DNA of 64,000 nt from Stappia sp. 28M-7 (GTDB lineage: Bacteria > Pseudomonadota > Alphaproteobacteria > Rhizobiales > Stappiaceae): the NCBI RefSeq assembly GCF_014252955.1, contig NZ_JACMIA010000001.1:2316258-2380257 (forward strand), given 5' to 3'. A program made the position numbers and the translations under genes. The notes below the pieces were generated by a model. The model saw nothing but the letters and a program-made list of their open reading frames with translations, made no database searches and was not told where the DNA came from. This document shows positions 16,613-25,229 of this stretch, piece by piece. Every line of letters starts with the position of its first letter. Within the stretch, counting starts at the first letter, position 1.

Positions 16613-18658
16613 ATGTCAGTGCCTGCGGCGAGACATCCATCGTCGCTTGTAGTTATGTACATTGGAAATGATCAGTCTTGCGGGGGATCTGATGCATTGC
16701 CGTTGAACAAGCAGGTCGTATCGGGGCGCGCGGGCATCAACACGCATCTGGTCATGCTGGTGCTGGTTTGCCTTCTGCCCATCCTCATGATCTCCGGATA
16801 TGCGGCCTGGCGTACTGGCGCGGCCTATAGGCACACTGCGACCGCACGCCTGAGCGAAACCGCGCTGACCATTCGCAATGCCATCGAGGCAGAGATCGAC
16901 AGCCGCTTCACGGTGCTGCGCGCCTTCGCGACACTGTGGTCGCCCAGCACGTCGAACAATCAGCTGCTTCTGCGAAGCAGCCGCCACGAAGGCATCGGCC
17001 TGGAGGGCGTGATCCAGGTTGTCGACTTCGCCCGCAGTCAGCCGGACACCCCGGCCGATGATGCTGTGCTGGCCATCGCGCGGCAGTCCTTCGAGCGCAA
17101 CGTGCCGCTGGTCTCGAACCTCGTCCTCGGCGCGGGCGCGAAGGAGCATCGCATCCATCTGGCGCTGCCGGTGGCCGAGGCCGACATGCCGCCGCGTGTC
17201 TTCGTCCTCTCCCTGTCTTCCTTGCAGTTGTTGCGGACCCTGCGTCCGGGCAGCGAGCACGTCACCAGCGGCATCCTCATCGCCGTCACGGACGGCAATG
17301 GCCGCATCCTTGCACGCTCCCGCGATCCGGAGAACTCCGTCGGCATGATGGCGCCGGACTGGGACAGGTTGCAGGCAGTAGCCGCTGAAGGCGGTCTGTT
17401 CGAGGCGAAGACGACCGAGGGCCTCAACACGATCATGGCACACCAGCGGATCGAAATGACACCGGGCTGGACCGCGGTCGTCGCAGAGCCGCTCGAGGTG
17501 TTCAATGCCCGCTGGCAGACGCCTCTGACGGGCCTGCTGCTCGGATCGGCGCTGGCAACGACCCTTGCCACCGTTCTGGCGATCCATATCGGCCAGCTGA
17601 TCCGCCGGCCGGTACAGGCCCTGGCCCTGCGCAGCCTGGCCATTGCCAGCGGCGATGGCGATCGCGCCCGCACGCCCGAGGCAATTCCGCCCTCCAGAAT
17701 CCGCGAATTCGAAGTGCTGCGGCTTAGTTTCGAGGCGGCGGAAGCTGCCCGTCGCGAGAACGAGCGCCGGCTTCACACGGTGGCCAATGCCGGCGCCCTC
17801 GTGTTCTGGAGCTGGTCCGCTGATGGCGACCTCTTGTCTGTCGAGGGCTGGGAAAAGCTGACCGGAATGCCGGACAGCGAGGCGCTCGGCGTCTCCTGGA
17901 TCGATCAGGTTCACCCCGACGACCGGGAGCGCGTGGCTCTTGCCATCAGCCAGAAGAAGAGCGGCACCATCGACTATTTCGACATCGAGTTCCGCCTGCG
18001 GGTCGCGGATGGCCGCTGGCTCTGGGTGCGCGACCGCGGCGGGCCGGTCCTCGACGACGCGGGCAATGTCGTCCAGTGGGCCGGCGTTCTGGAGGATATC
18101 GATGCACGCAAGCAGGACGAGGCCCAGATCGCCTATATGGCGATGCACGATGCCCTGACCGGGCTGGGCAACCGGGTTCTGCTGCGCGACCGGCTGGAGC
18201 TGGCGGCGGCCGCTGCAGGTCGCGGGGTGGCAAGCGCCCTCCTCGCGCTCGACCTCGATTTCTTCAAGCAGGTCAACGACACGCTCGGCCACCCTGCCGG
18301 AGACGAGGTCCTGCGGCAGGTGGCAGCACGCCTGTCCGGCTGCGTGCGCGAGGTCGATCTTGTGGCCCGCATCGGCGGCGACGAATTCGCCATCCTGCAG
18401 CATGGCGCGTCTCAGCCGGAAGCGGCAAAGGCTCTCGCCGAGCGGCTCGTCGCGGCCGTCTGCGCGCCGTATCAGGTCGACGGCCAGAGCATCGTCATCG
18501 GCGCCAGCGTCGGCGTGGCGCTCATCACCTGCGGCAACATCACAGCCGACGACCACATGCGGCGGGCCGACAAGGCGCTGTACCTTGCCAAGGCGGAGGG
18601 CCGCGGCCGCATCGCCGTCTTCGACGAGCTCCCGGTCGCGATTCCACAGGAAGGCTAG
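16613..18658 (+). CDS. Membrane diguanylate cyclase (periplasmic sensor, PAS, GGDEF)
   Basis: Predicted c-di-GMP synthase of up to 681 residues. TM1 is at about 44-64, followed by a periplasmic region of some 240 residues that resembles a Cache-type sensor. TM2 is at about 305-325, then a HAMP-like linker, a PAS domain (about 395-505, with GWEKLTGM and the PAC stretch RVADGRWLWVRDRGG) and a GGDEF domain with intact IGGDEFAIL at about 588-592. The active-site loop is complete, so it should be catalytically active; there is no EAL domain. ATG 16655 is an alternative start. It stands alone, with no obvious operon partner. Confidence 0.88.
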   Translation: MSVPAARHPSSLVVMYIGNDQSCGGSDALPLNKQVVSGRAGINTHLVMLVLVCLLPILMISGYAAWRTGAAYRHTATARLSETALTIRNAIEAEIDSRFTVLRAFATLWSPSTSNNQLLLRSSRHEGIGLEGVIQVVDFARSQPDTPADDAVLAIARQSFERNVPLVSNLVLGAGAKEHRIHLALPVAEADMPPRVFVLSLSSLQLLRTLRPGSEHVTSGILIAVTDGNGRILARSRDPENSVGMMAPDWDRLQAVAAEGGLFEAKTTEGLNTIMAHQRIEMTPGWTAVVAEPLEVFNARWQTPLTGLLLGSALATTLATVLAIHIGQLIRRPVQALALRSLAIASGDGDRARTPEAIPPSRIREFEVLRLSFEAAEAARRENERRLHTVANAGALVFWSWSADGDLLSVEGWEKLTGMPDSEALGVSWIDQVHPDDRERVALAISQKKSGTIDYFDIEFRLRVADGRWLWVRDRGGPVLDDAGNVVQWAGVLEDIDARKQDEAQIAYMAMHDALTGLGNRVLLRDRLELAAAAAGRGVASALLALDLDFFKQVNDTLGHPAGDEVLRQVAARLSGCVREVDLVARIGGDEFAILQHGASQPEAAKALAERLVAAVCAPYQVDGQSIVIGASVGVALITCGNITADDHMRRADKALYLAKAEGRGRIAVFDELPVAIPQEG

Positions 18659-18742
18659 ACCGCCGGCTCGGATGCGCCGGGCTTGCCCCGCGCGTCCGCA
18701 GGCCGCTACCCTGCCCGCTGTTGATCCTCGGAGTTTTTGAAA

Positions 18743-19642
18743 ATGCCTTTTCCGTTTCCCCGGCTCGCCCGCTCCTTTGCCCTCGTCTGCGTGCCGGCTT
18801 TCGCTCCACTTCCGGCCGCTGCCGACCTTCAGACGGTCCTGCAGCAGGAACGCGCCGGTCTTGCGGAGAGCTGCCCGAACGGCATGGAATTCCTTGCCGG
18901 TTTCGCGGCTCCAGTGAACATCAACGGCGATACAACGCCGGACATTCTGGTCGATTACGGCCAGCTCTCCTGCAACGGAACGCAGATGATGTTCTGCGGC
19001 TCGGCTGGCTGCACCCAGAAGATCTATCTCGGTCGCGCCGATGGATCGCACGCAATGGTCGGCGAGTTCCTCGCCTACGAGCTGCGCTTCGACCGCCCCA
19101 CCGAAGGCACCTTCCTTGCTGTTCTGCATGGCGGGTCCTGCGGCCGTGCCGGCGCGGAGACCTGTTTCCAGCGCTATGCGCTGAGCGGTGAGACGGTCGA
19201 AATGTTGCAGGAGGAGCCGCGCGACCGCTGGTACTTCACCGAAGGCCCCTCGCCCTCGGCGATGCTGGCAACCTCGCAAGGAGACAGCCTGCGCCTTGTT
19301 TGCGACGACGGCTCGCTGCGCATCCAGTATGGCCCGACCTGGATGTGGGAAGAAAACGGCTCGGTCGCCGATCATGCCCGCGATCTTTCAAAACCTCAGG
19401 GCCGGATCGAGATTGAAATCGAGGTGGATGGCGGCCAGCCGACGGCGGTGCCCTTCATGATCGAGGAGGCGGCGCGCGTTCTGCAATCGCCGACGCTTGC
19501 CCCGGGCCAGCCGTTCTTCGCGGCGCTCATGCAGGGAAGTTTCGTCGAGCTTCACCTCGGCGGCTCGCTGGAGCACTTGCGCAGCTTCACGCTCAAGGGG
19601 TCTTCGAAGGCAATCGGCAGTCTGCTGCAGGCCTGCGTCTAA
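18743..19642 (+). CDS. Secreted protein of unknown function
   Basis: I do not recognise this 299-residue protein. A Sec signal peptide is clear (residues 1-25, ending LPAAAD). The mature part contains the pattern NINGDTTPDILVDYGQLSCNG, resembling an integrin/FG-GAP-like DxNxDxxxD calcium loop. Four cysteines are clustered between SCNG and CTQK, with two more in SCGRAGAETC, suggesting periplasmic disulfides. ATG 18743 is preferred (CTCGGAG about 9 bases upstream); TTG 18737 is possible. It is convergent with recX. Confidence 0.7.
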   Translation: MPFPFPRLARSFALVCVPAFAPLPAAADLQTVLQQERAGLAESCPNGMEFLAGFAAPVNINGDTTPDILVDYGQLSCNGTQMMFCGSAGCTQKIYLGRADGSHAMVGEFLAYELRFDRPTEGTFLAVLHGGSCGRAGAETCFQRYALSGETVEMLQEEPRDRWYFTEGPSPSAMLATSQGDSLRLVCDDGSLRIQYGPTWMWEENGSVADHARDLSKPQGRIEIEIEVDGGQPTAVPFMIEEAARVLQSPTLAPGQPFFAALMQGSFVELHLGGSLEHLRSFTLKGSSKAIGSLLQACV

Positions 19643-19650
19643 GGCTGACA

Positions 19651-19683
19651 AAGGGGCTGAAGAACGGGCCCTCCGAGCCCCTT
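19651..19683. terminator. Possible bidirectional terminator between convergent genes
   Basis: An 8-base-pair stem AAGGGGCT/AGCCCCTT with a 17-base loop lies between the secreted-protein stop and the recX stop. Only a short T run follows on the minus strand, so efficiency is doubtful. Confidence 0.4.
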
Positions 19684-19689
19684 CCCTGC

Positions 19690-20220
19690 CTAGTCCTCTT
19701 CCAGCTCGGCAATGTCCCGCGCATCCACGACCTTGCGCGCCACCGACAGCGAAAAGCCCTGCCGGCAGAGCGCGGCCATCTCCTTGCGCAGCCGGTCGGG
19801 ATCGGCCTCGCCCCGTCGCCAGGGGCCGAAGCGGCGCTTGCGGGCGGCAATGCAGGCGGCGGTCAGATCGTCGCTTTCCTCCTGCGCCATCAGCTCTTCG
19901 GCAAGCTCCTGCTCGATGCCCTTGGCCGCCAGTACCGCGCCGATCCGCCGGGCCGAGCGGCCCTTGCGTCGTTCGGAGGCGATGCGGGATTCCGCAAAGA
20001 GCCGGTCGTTGACGAGGCCGGACGCGGCGCAGCGCGCCACGACAGCCTCGATCATCGCGTCGAAATCGCCAGGATCGAGTTCGAGTTCGCGCGCCGCGCG
20101 CATCACCTTGCGCTCGAGCACCCGTTTCAGGTTTTCGCGGCTGGAGCCGTAGCGGTCGAGATAGTGGAGCGCCGCCTTCATCAGCCGCTCCTCGGTCGGC
20201 GGACGGGCGGCGCGGGTCAT
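19690..20220 (-). CDS. recX: RecX-family regulator of RecA
   Basis: RecX homologue (176 residues), which binds RecA filaments and limits their activity. The helical repeats typical of the family are visible, with ALHYLDRYGSSRENLKRVLERK near residue 18 and the GRSARRIGAVLAAKGI segment near residue 87. It is the last gene of a minus-strand chain. Its start overlaps the end of the metallo-hydrolase gene by 4 bases (ATGA). It is not adjacent to recA here, which is common in this group. Confidence 0.85.
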   Translation of the reverse strand: MTRAARPPTEERLMKAALHYLDRYGSSRENLKRVLERKVMRAARELELDPGDFDAMIEAVVARCAASGLVNDRLFAESRIASERRKGRSARRIGAVLAAKGIEQELAEELMAQEESDDLTAACIAARKRRFGPWRRGEADPDRLRKEMAALCRQGFSLSVARKVVDARDIAELEED

Positions 20221-21041
20221 GTTTCGGCGTCGAGGCTTGCCGAAAACCGCAGGCCGTCATAGGCCGGGATCACACCTTCAGGCAGCTCCGCTTCCAGCGT
20301 GCGGTAGTCGAGATCGACATGCATGTTCGTCAGGATCGCCTTGCGCGGGCGCATGCGGGCGATCCACTCCAGCGCCTCCGACAGCGAGAAGTGCGAGGGA
20401 TGAGGCGTACGCCGCAGCGCGTCGATCACCCAGGTGTCGAGTCCCTCGAAGCCCGGCCGGACGGCATCCGGAATGTCTTTCACATCAGGGAGATACGCGA
20501 CATTCCCGAAGCGGAATCCGAGCGCCGCGATATCGCCGTGCTCGACCTCCAGCGGCAGGAACGGGATCGGCCCGCCTGCCCCCTCGATCACGCCCGGCGT
20601 GCCGGCGGTGATGCGGATGTCGCGCAGGATCGGCGGATAGCTCGACCCCTGCGGCGTTGCGAAGCCGTAATAGAACAGATCATGTGCACGGTGCGAGGTG
20701 ACCGCATCCATATGGACCGGGATCAGCTTGCGATGGGTGATCGCCAGCGGCCGCAGGTCGTCGATGCCGTGCAGGTGGTCGGCATGGGAATGGGTCAGCA
20801 GCACCGCATCCAGGTCCGTAACGCGGGCATCGAGGAGCTGCTGGCGCAGGTCCGGCCCGGCATCCACCAGCACGCTCGTGGTGCCGTTCGGTCCCTTGCG
20901 CTCCACCAGCATGGCGCAGCGCATGCGCCGGTTGCGCGGCTCGTTCGGGTCGCAGTCGCCCCAGATATTGCCGACGCGCGGCACGCCGGCGGACGAGCCG
21001 CAGCCCAGAATGGTGAAATCGAGCCGGGCGCCGTCCGTCAT
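20217..21041 (-). CDS. MBL-fold metallo-hydrolase (PhnP-like)
   Basis: Metallo-beta-lactamase-fold phosphodiesterase-like hydrolase of 274 residues. The metal motif LTHSHADHLHGIDDLR (HxHxDH, about residues 82-97) is intact, and further metal ligands are at PDVKD and near NMHVD. The N-terminal ILGCGSSAGVPRVG is typical of the PhnP/cyclic-phosphate phosphodiesterase branch that sits beside tatD and metG in many alphaproteobacteria. The actual substrate is unknown. It is 5 bases from tatD and overlaps recX. Confidence 0.85.
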   Translation of the reverse strand: MTDGARLDFTILGCGSSAGVPRVGNIWGDCDPNEPRNRRMRCAMLVERKGPNGTTSVLVDAGPDLRQQLLDARVTDLDAVLLTHSHADHLHGIDDLRPLAITHRKLIPVHMDAVTSHRAHDLFYYGFATPQGSSYPPILRDIRITAGTPGVIEGAGGPIPFLPLEVEHGDIAALGFRFGNVAYLPDVKDIPDAVRPGFEGLDTWVIDALRRTPHPSHFSLSEALEWIARMRPRKAILTNMHVDLDYRTLEAELPEGVIPAYDGLRFSASLDAET

Positions 21042-21046
21042 CGTTC

Positions 21047-21847
21047 TCAGCCTTCCTGCTGCAGGTGCCGCGGCACCCGCGAGAACAGGCGGAAGAAATT
21101 GGCGGTGGTCTGGCGGGCCATCTCGGCCTCGCTCATGCCCTTCGTCTCCGCCAGCACCTTGTTGGTATGCGCCACATAGGCCGGCTCGTTGCGCTTGCCG
21201 CGCCAGGGCTGCGGCGCCAGATAGGGCGCGTCCGTCTCCACCAGCAGCCGGTCGGCCGGCAGCTCCGCGGCGATCGCCCGCAGCTCGTCGGAGCGCTTGA
21301 AGGTGACGATCCCGGAGAACGACACGTAAAGTCCCAGCTCGATGCCGGTCAGCGCCAGGTCGCGCCCGGAGGAGAAACAGTGCAGCAGGGCCGGAAAGGC
21401 CCCCTTCTCCGTCTCCTCGCGCAGGATCGCGGCCATGTCGTCGTCCGCATCGCGCGAATGGATCACCAGCGGCAACCCGGTCTGGCGCGCGGCGGCGATA
21501 TGCCGGCGCAGACCCGCGGCCTGCGCCTCGCGCGGTGCCTTGTCGTAGAAATAATCGAGCCCCGCCTCGCCGATGGCGACGACCTTCTCGTGTGCCGACA
21601 GGCGCACCAGATCGTCGGTCGTCACGGCCATCTCGGCCTCCTCCCCCGCATTGTGGGGATGGGTGCCGACCGAGCAGAACACGTTGTCGTAGCGCTCCGC
21701 GAGCGCGCGGATCGTGTCGAACCGCGCCACCCGCGTCGAGATCGTCACCATCAGGCGGACCCCGGCTTCGCCGGCGCGGGCGATGATCTCATCGCGCTCG
21801 GCGTCGAAGTCCGGGAAGTCCAGATGGCAGTGGCTGTCGACCAGCAT
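21047..21847 (-). CDS. tatD: TatD-family metal-dependent deoxyribonuclease
   Basis: TatD-type amidohydrolase-fold nuclease (266 residues), linked to 3'-5' exonuclease activity. The N-terminal metal site DSHCHLDFPDF (residues 4-14), the catalytic GEAGLDYFYD (about 97-106), HSRDAD (about 132) and LLVETDAPYL (about 207) are all present. ATG 21847 is chosen because the preceding bases are the end of metG; start and stop overlap by one base. It belongs to the tmk-holB-metG-tatD block that is conserved in many proteobacteria. Confidence 0.93.
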   Translation of the reverse strand: MLVDSHCHLDFPDFDAERDEIIARAGEAGVRLMVTISTRVARFDTIRALAERYDNVFCSVGTHPHNAGEEAEMAVTTDDLVRLSAHEKVVAIGEAGLDYFYDKAPREAQAAGLRRHIAAARQTGLPLVIHSRDADDDMAAILREETEKGAFPALLHCFSSGRDLALTGIELGLYVSFSGIVTFKRSDELRAIAAELPADRLLVETDAPYLAPQPWRGKRNEPAYVAHTNKVLAETKGMSEAEMARQTTANFFRLFSRVPRHLQQEG

Positions 21848-23412
21848 CACGCGGCTCCGCCGGCCGGCGCCTCGGCCTCGACATAGCGCGGGAAGACGCC
21901 CTCGGGCTTGGGCAGCTCCGCGCCGGCAGCAAGCCGCCCGCCGGCTCCCAGCCGGTCGAAGCTGCGCGCATCCGCCGGCACCGCCAGGAGGTCGAGCAAC
22001 TTGCCCGCACTCGTCGGAATGACCGGCTGCGCCAGGATCGCGACCTGGCGGATCACTTCCGCGGTGACGTAGAGCACCGTCGCCATGCGCACCGGGTCGC
22101 TCTTCTTCAGCGCCCAGGGCTCCTGCGAGGCGAAATAGCGGTTGGCCTCGGCGACGCAGGCCCACACCACCGACAGCGCCTGATGGATCGCCTGACGCGA
22201 CATCGCCTCGCGCGCGGCCGCCAGCATCGCATCGGCCTGGCCGAGAATGGCCTCGTCCTCGGCCGTGAAGGCGCCCGGCTCCGGCAGGCGCGCCTCGCAG
22301 TTCTTGCCGATCATCGACAGCGAGCGCTGCGCCAGGTTGCCGAGATCATTGGCGAGGTCCGCATTGATCCGGTTGACGATGGCCTCGTGGCTGTAGTTGC
22401 CGTCCTGGCCGAAGGGCACTTCGCGCAGGAGGAAGTAGCGCACCTGGTCGAGGCCGTAATGGTCGATCAGCGCGAACGGGTCGATCACGTTGCCGACCGA
22501 CTTCGACATCTTCTCGCCCTTGTTGAACAGGAAGCCATGCGCGAAGACCCGCTTCGGCAGCTCGATCCCCGCCGACATCAGGAAGGCCGGCCAGTAGACG
22601 GCGTGGAAGCGTACGATGTCCTTGCCGATGACGTGCAGGTTCGCCGGCCAGTAGCGCCAGCGCGGGTTGCTCTCGTCGGGAAAGCCGGCGGCGGTGATGT
22701 AGTTGGTCAGCGCGTCGACCCACACATACATCACGTGCCGCTCGTCATCGGGCACGCGCACACCCCAGTCGAAGGTGGTGCGCGAGATCGACAGGTCCTT
22801 CAGGCCGCGGCTGACGAAGCTGACCACCTCATTGCGGCGCTCGTCCGGGCCGATGAAGTCCGGATTGGCTTCGTAGTGGGCGAGCAGGCGGTCCTGATAG
22901 GCCGACAGGCGGAAGAAGTAGCTCTCCTCCTCGACCCATTCGACGGGCGAGCCCTGCGGGCCGTAGCGCACGCCGTCGGCGCGCAGCTCCGTCTCGCCTT
23001 CCTGGTAGTAGGCCTCGTCGCGCACCGAGTACCAGCCGGAATAGCTGTCCTTGTAGATGTCGCCATTGGCCGCCATGCGGCGCCAGATCTCCCGGCTCGC
23101 CTCGTGGTGGCGCGGCTCGGTGGTGCGGATGAAATCGTCGTTGGAACAGCCGAGCGCCGCCGCCATGTCGCGGAAACGGGTGGCGTTGCGTTCCGCCAGC
23201 TCCTCGACCGGGATGCCTTCCGCACGCGCGGTCTGCAGCATCTTCTGGCCGTGCTCGTCGGTGCCGGTGAGGAAGAACACGTCGCGGCCGTCGAGGCGCT
23301 GGAAGCGCGCGATGGCATCCGTCGCCATGCTCTCGTAGGCGTGGCCGATATGCGGCGCGCCGTTGGGATACGAGATGGCAGTGGTGACGAAGAAGGGCGA
23401 TCGATCGGTCAT
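21847..23412 (-). CDS. metG: methionyl-tRNA synthetase
   Basis: Class I aminoacyl-tRNA synthetase charging methionine (521 residues). The HIGH-type motif is PHIGHAY (about residues 19-25) and the KMSKS motif is KMSKSVGN (about 302-309). The anticodon-binding helical domain fills the C-terminal third. It has the short form without a C-terminal tRNA-binding (EMAP-like) extension. It is flanked by holB upstream (75 bases) and tatD downstream (1-base overlap). Confidence 0.96.
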   Translation of the reverse strand: MTDRSPFFVTTAISYPNGAPHIGHAYESMATDAIARFQRLDGRDVFFLTGTDEHGQKMLQTARAEGIPVEELAERNATRFRDMAAALGCSNDDFIRTTEPRHHEASREIWRRMAANGDIYKDSYSGWYSVRDEAYYQEGETELRADGVRYGPQGSPVEWVEEESYFFRLSAYQDRLLAHYEANPDFIGPDERRNEVVSFVSRGLKDLSISRTTFDWGVRVPDDERHVMYVWVDALTNYITAAGFPDESNPRWRYWPANLHVIGKDIVRFHAVYWPAFLMSAGIELPKRVFAHGFLFNKGEKMSKSVGNVIDPFALIDHYGLDQVRYFLLREVPFGQDGNYSHEAIVNRINADLANDLGNLAQRSLSMIGKNCEARLPEPGAFTAEDEAILGQADAMLAAAREAMSRQAIHQALSVVWACVAEANRYFASQEPWALKKSDPVRMATVLYVTAEVIRQVAILAQPVIPTSAGKLLDLLAVPADARSFDRLGAGGRLAAGAELPKPEGVFPRYVEAEAPAGGAA

Positions 23413-23487
23413 GGCCTGTCAGAGGATCCGGATTACAGGTGGTGGCCCGAATGGGCGTTCCAGAAGTCGAGTGCGAGGCGGCGGGCG

Positions 23488-24561
23488 TCAAGCCCGCGCG
23501 GTTTCGGCAAGATCGCGCAAGGTGTTGAGCACGATCTGCTTCCTGTCGAGATTATAGGCATCCGCCTCGCGCGCGGCGCGGCTGGTCTTTTCCCATACCT
23601 CGCTCAGCCTGACAAGGCGCTGGAGCCCGCCCTGCCCTGCCTCGCCGAGCCGGGTATGCAGGTGGTCGGCCACAAGGTCCTGAAACAGGCTCCAGGCATC
23701 GTCCGCGCCGGTGCGCGAGACCTGGTCGGCAAGGTCGTGCGCAGCCGCCGCATCCAGCCGCGGAAGGCCTGCCATCAGCTTCGCGAAACTGTCGGCCAGC
23801 TCGATGGAATCGCCCGCCGCCAGCTTGATCGCCTTGCGCAGGCTGCCCTGCGCCAGATCCGCCGCCCTGCCCGCGATCCGGTCCGCCGGATCGGCAACGC
23901 CGAGTTCGCCGAGCCCCGCCAACACCTCCTCGCGCGACAGCGCGCGCATGTGGAGCATGCGGCAGCGCGAGCGGATCGTCGGCAGCAGCCGGCCCGGGGC
24001 ATGGGACAGAACCAGAAACAGAGACCGCTTAGGTGGCTCTTCAAGAACCTTCAGCAAGGCATTGGCCGCGTTGACATTCATGTCATCGGCCGCATCGACG
24101 ATACAGATCCGCCAGGAGCCTTCCGAGCCCGTAGATCCGAAGAACGGCACCGTGCGGCGGATCTCGTCCACCGTCAGGTCCTGCTTGATCTTGTCCTTGG
24201 CCTTGCGCTTGGGATCGTACGGCCGCCGCAGGTGCAGCAGCCCCGGATGGGCGCCCGCCGCGATCTTGCGAAAGTCCGGATGCCCGGCAGGGATCGCACA
24301 GTCCGGCGCCTCGGCGACGGCCGGGGTGGCCGGATCGGGATGCGCCAGCGCGAAGCGGGCGAAACGGAAGGCCAGCGTCGCCTTGCCGATGCCCTTGGGC
24401 CCGGCGAGGATCCATGCGTGATGCATGCGGCGGGAGCGGTAGGCCGACAGCAGCTCCGCTTCCGCCTCGTGGTGGCCGATCAAGCTGTCGCGCTCGCGCG
24501 GCAGCGGCACGTCCTCGATGGCATCGGCTTCCGTCAGCAGCGGATCGGCCAGGTCGTTCAT
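23488..24561 (-). CDS. holB: DNA polymerase III subunit delta prime
   Basis: AAA+ clamp-loader subunit (357 residues). The Walker A GPKGIGKATLAF (about residues 54-65) is intact, the Walker B equivalent IVDAADDMNVNAANALLKVLEE is near residue 152, and the sensor SRCR motif appears in IRSRCRML. The start ATG 24561 overlaps the tmk stop by 4 bases, which decides it against longer in-frame reading. It acts in the clamp-loading complex of the replisome. Confidence 0.9.
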   Translation of the reverse strand: MNDLADPLLTEADAIEDVPLPRERDSLIGHHEAEAELLSAYRSRRMHHAWILAGPKGIGKATLAFRFARFALAHPDPATPAVAEAPDCAIPAGHPDFRKIAAGAHPGLLHLRRPYDPKRKAKDKIKQDLTVDEIRRTVPFFGSTGSEGSWRICIVDAADDMNVNAANALLKVLEEPPKRSLFLVLSHAPGRLLPTIRSRCRMLHMRALSREEVLAGLGELGVADPADRIAGRAADLAQGSLRKAIKLAAGDSIELADSFAKLMAGLPRLDAAAAHDLADQVSRTGADDAWSLFQDLVADHLHTRLGEAGQGGLQRLVRLSEVWEKTSRAAREADAYNLDRKQIVLNTLRDLAETARA

Positions 24562-25229
24562 GTGCGTGCGCCCTCGCCCTGCAGCAGGCGCGCGGAGACC
24601 GCCCGCCAGATCTCCTGTTCCACCTCGTCCTGCGTCTGCGTTCCGTCGATCACCAGGAACCGCTCCGGCTCGTTGGCGGCCAGCTCCAGGAAGAGTTGCC
24701 GGCGCCGGTCGTGCACGCTCGCCCCTTCCGTCTCGAAACGATCCGGCTGGGGCGCGCTGCCAGTGGCGCTGCGCGTCATCACCCGGGCCATGCCGACCTC
24801 GGCCGGCACGTCGATCAGCACCGTCAGGTCCGGCCGGCAGCCGGCCACGGCCAGAGCTTCGAGCCGGTCCAGGAACGCCGTGTCGACGCCGGATTCTCCC
24901 TGGTAGACGCGGGTGGAATCGGCAAAGCGGTCGCACAGCACCCAGTCGCCGCGCGACAGCGCCGGCTCGATGGTGGCGTCGACATGGTCGGCTCGCGCGG
25001 CGGCAAACATCATCGCCTCCATCTCCGGGCCGAGATCCTTGACCCGGCCGCCGAGCAGCAGCCGGCGGATGGTTTCTGCGCCCGGAGAGCCGCCCGGCTC
25101 GCGCGTCACCACCACCTTGACGCCCGCCCCTTCCAACCGCTTGCGCAGCCGGTCGATCTGGGTCGACTTGCCGGCCCCCTCGCCGCCCTCGAAGGTGACG
25201 AAATGCCCGCGCTCGCCAGGCTCATTCAT
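24558..25229 (-). CDS. tmk: thymidylate kinase
   Basis: dTMP kinase (223 residues), making dTDP for DNA synthesis. The P-loop FEGGEGAGKSTQ (about residues 12-23), the DR(F/Y) motif CDRFADSTRVYQG and a lid region are visible. The start is set at ATG 25229 (MNEPGERG); an upstream in-frame ATG would lie inside the neighbouring gene. It overlaps the start of holB by 4 bases and the end of the carboxypeptidase gene by 8 bases, so the set is tightly coupled. Confidence 0.93.
   Translation of the reverse strand: MNEPGERGHFVTFEGGEGAGKSTQIDRLRKRLEGAGVKVVVTREPGGSPGAETIRRLLLGGRVKDLGPEMEAMMFAAARADHVDATIEPALSRGDWVLCDRFADSTRVYQGESGVDTAFLDRLEALAVAGCRPDLTVLIDVPAEVGMARVMTRSATGSAPQPDRFETEGASVHDRRRQLFLELAANEPERFLVIDGTQTQDEVEQEIWRAVSARLLQGEGART

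Noticed and set aside
16616-19375. Very long open frame on the minus strand opposite the diguanylate cyclase and secreted-protein genes
   Set aside because: It is antisense to two clear genes, has Arg/His/Gln-rich shadow composition, no domains and no ribosome binding site. It is a side effect of high GC content.
22183-24906. 900-codon plus-strand frame opposite metG, holB and tmk
   Set aside because: It spans three well-supported genes in antisense, with no protein-like features.
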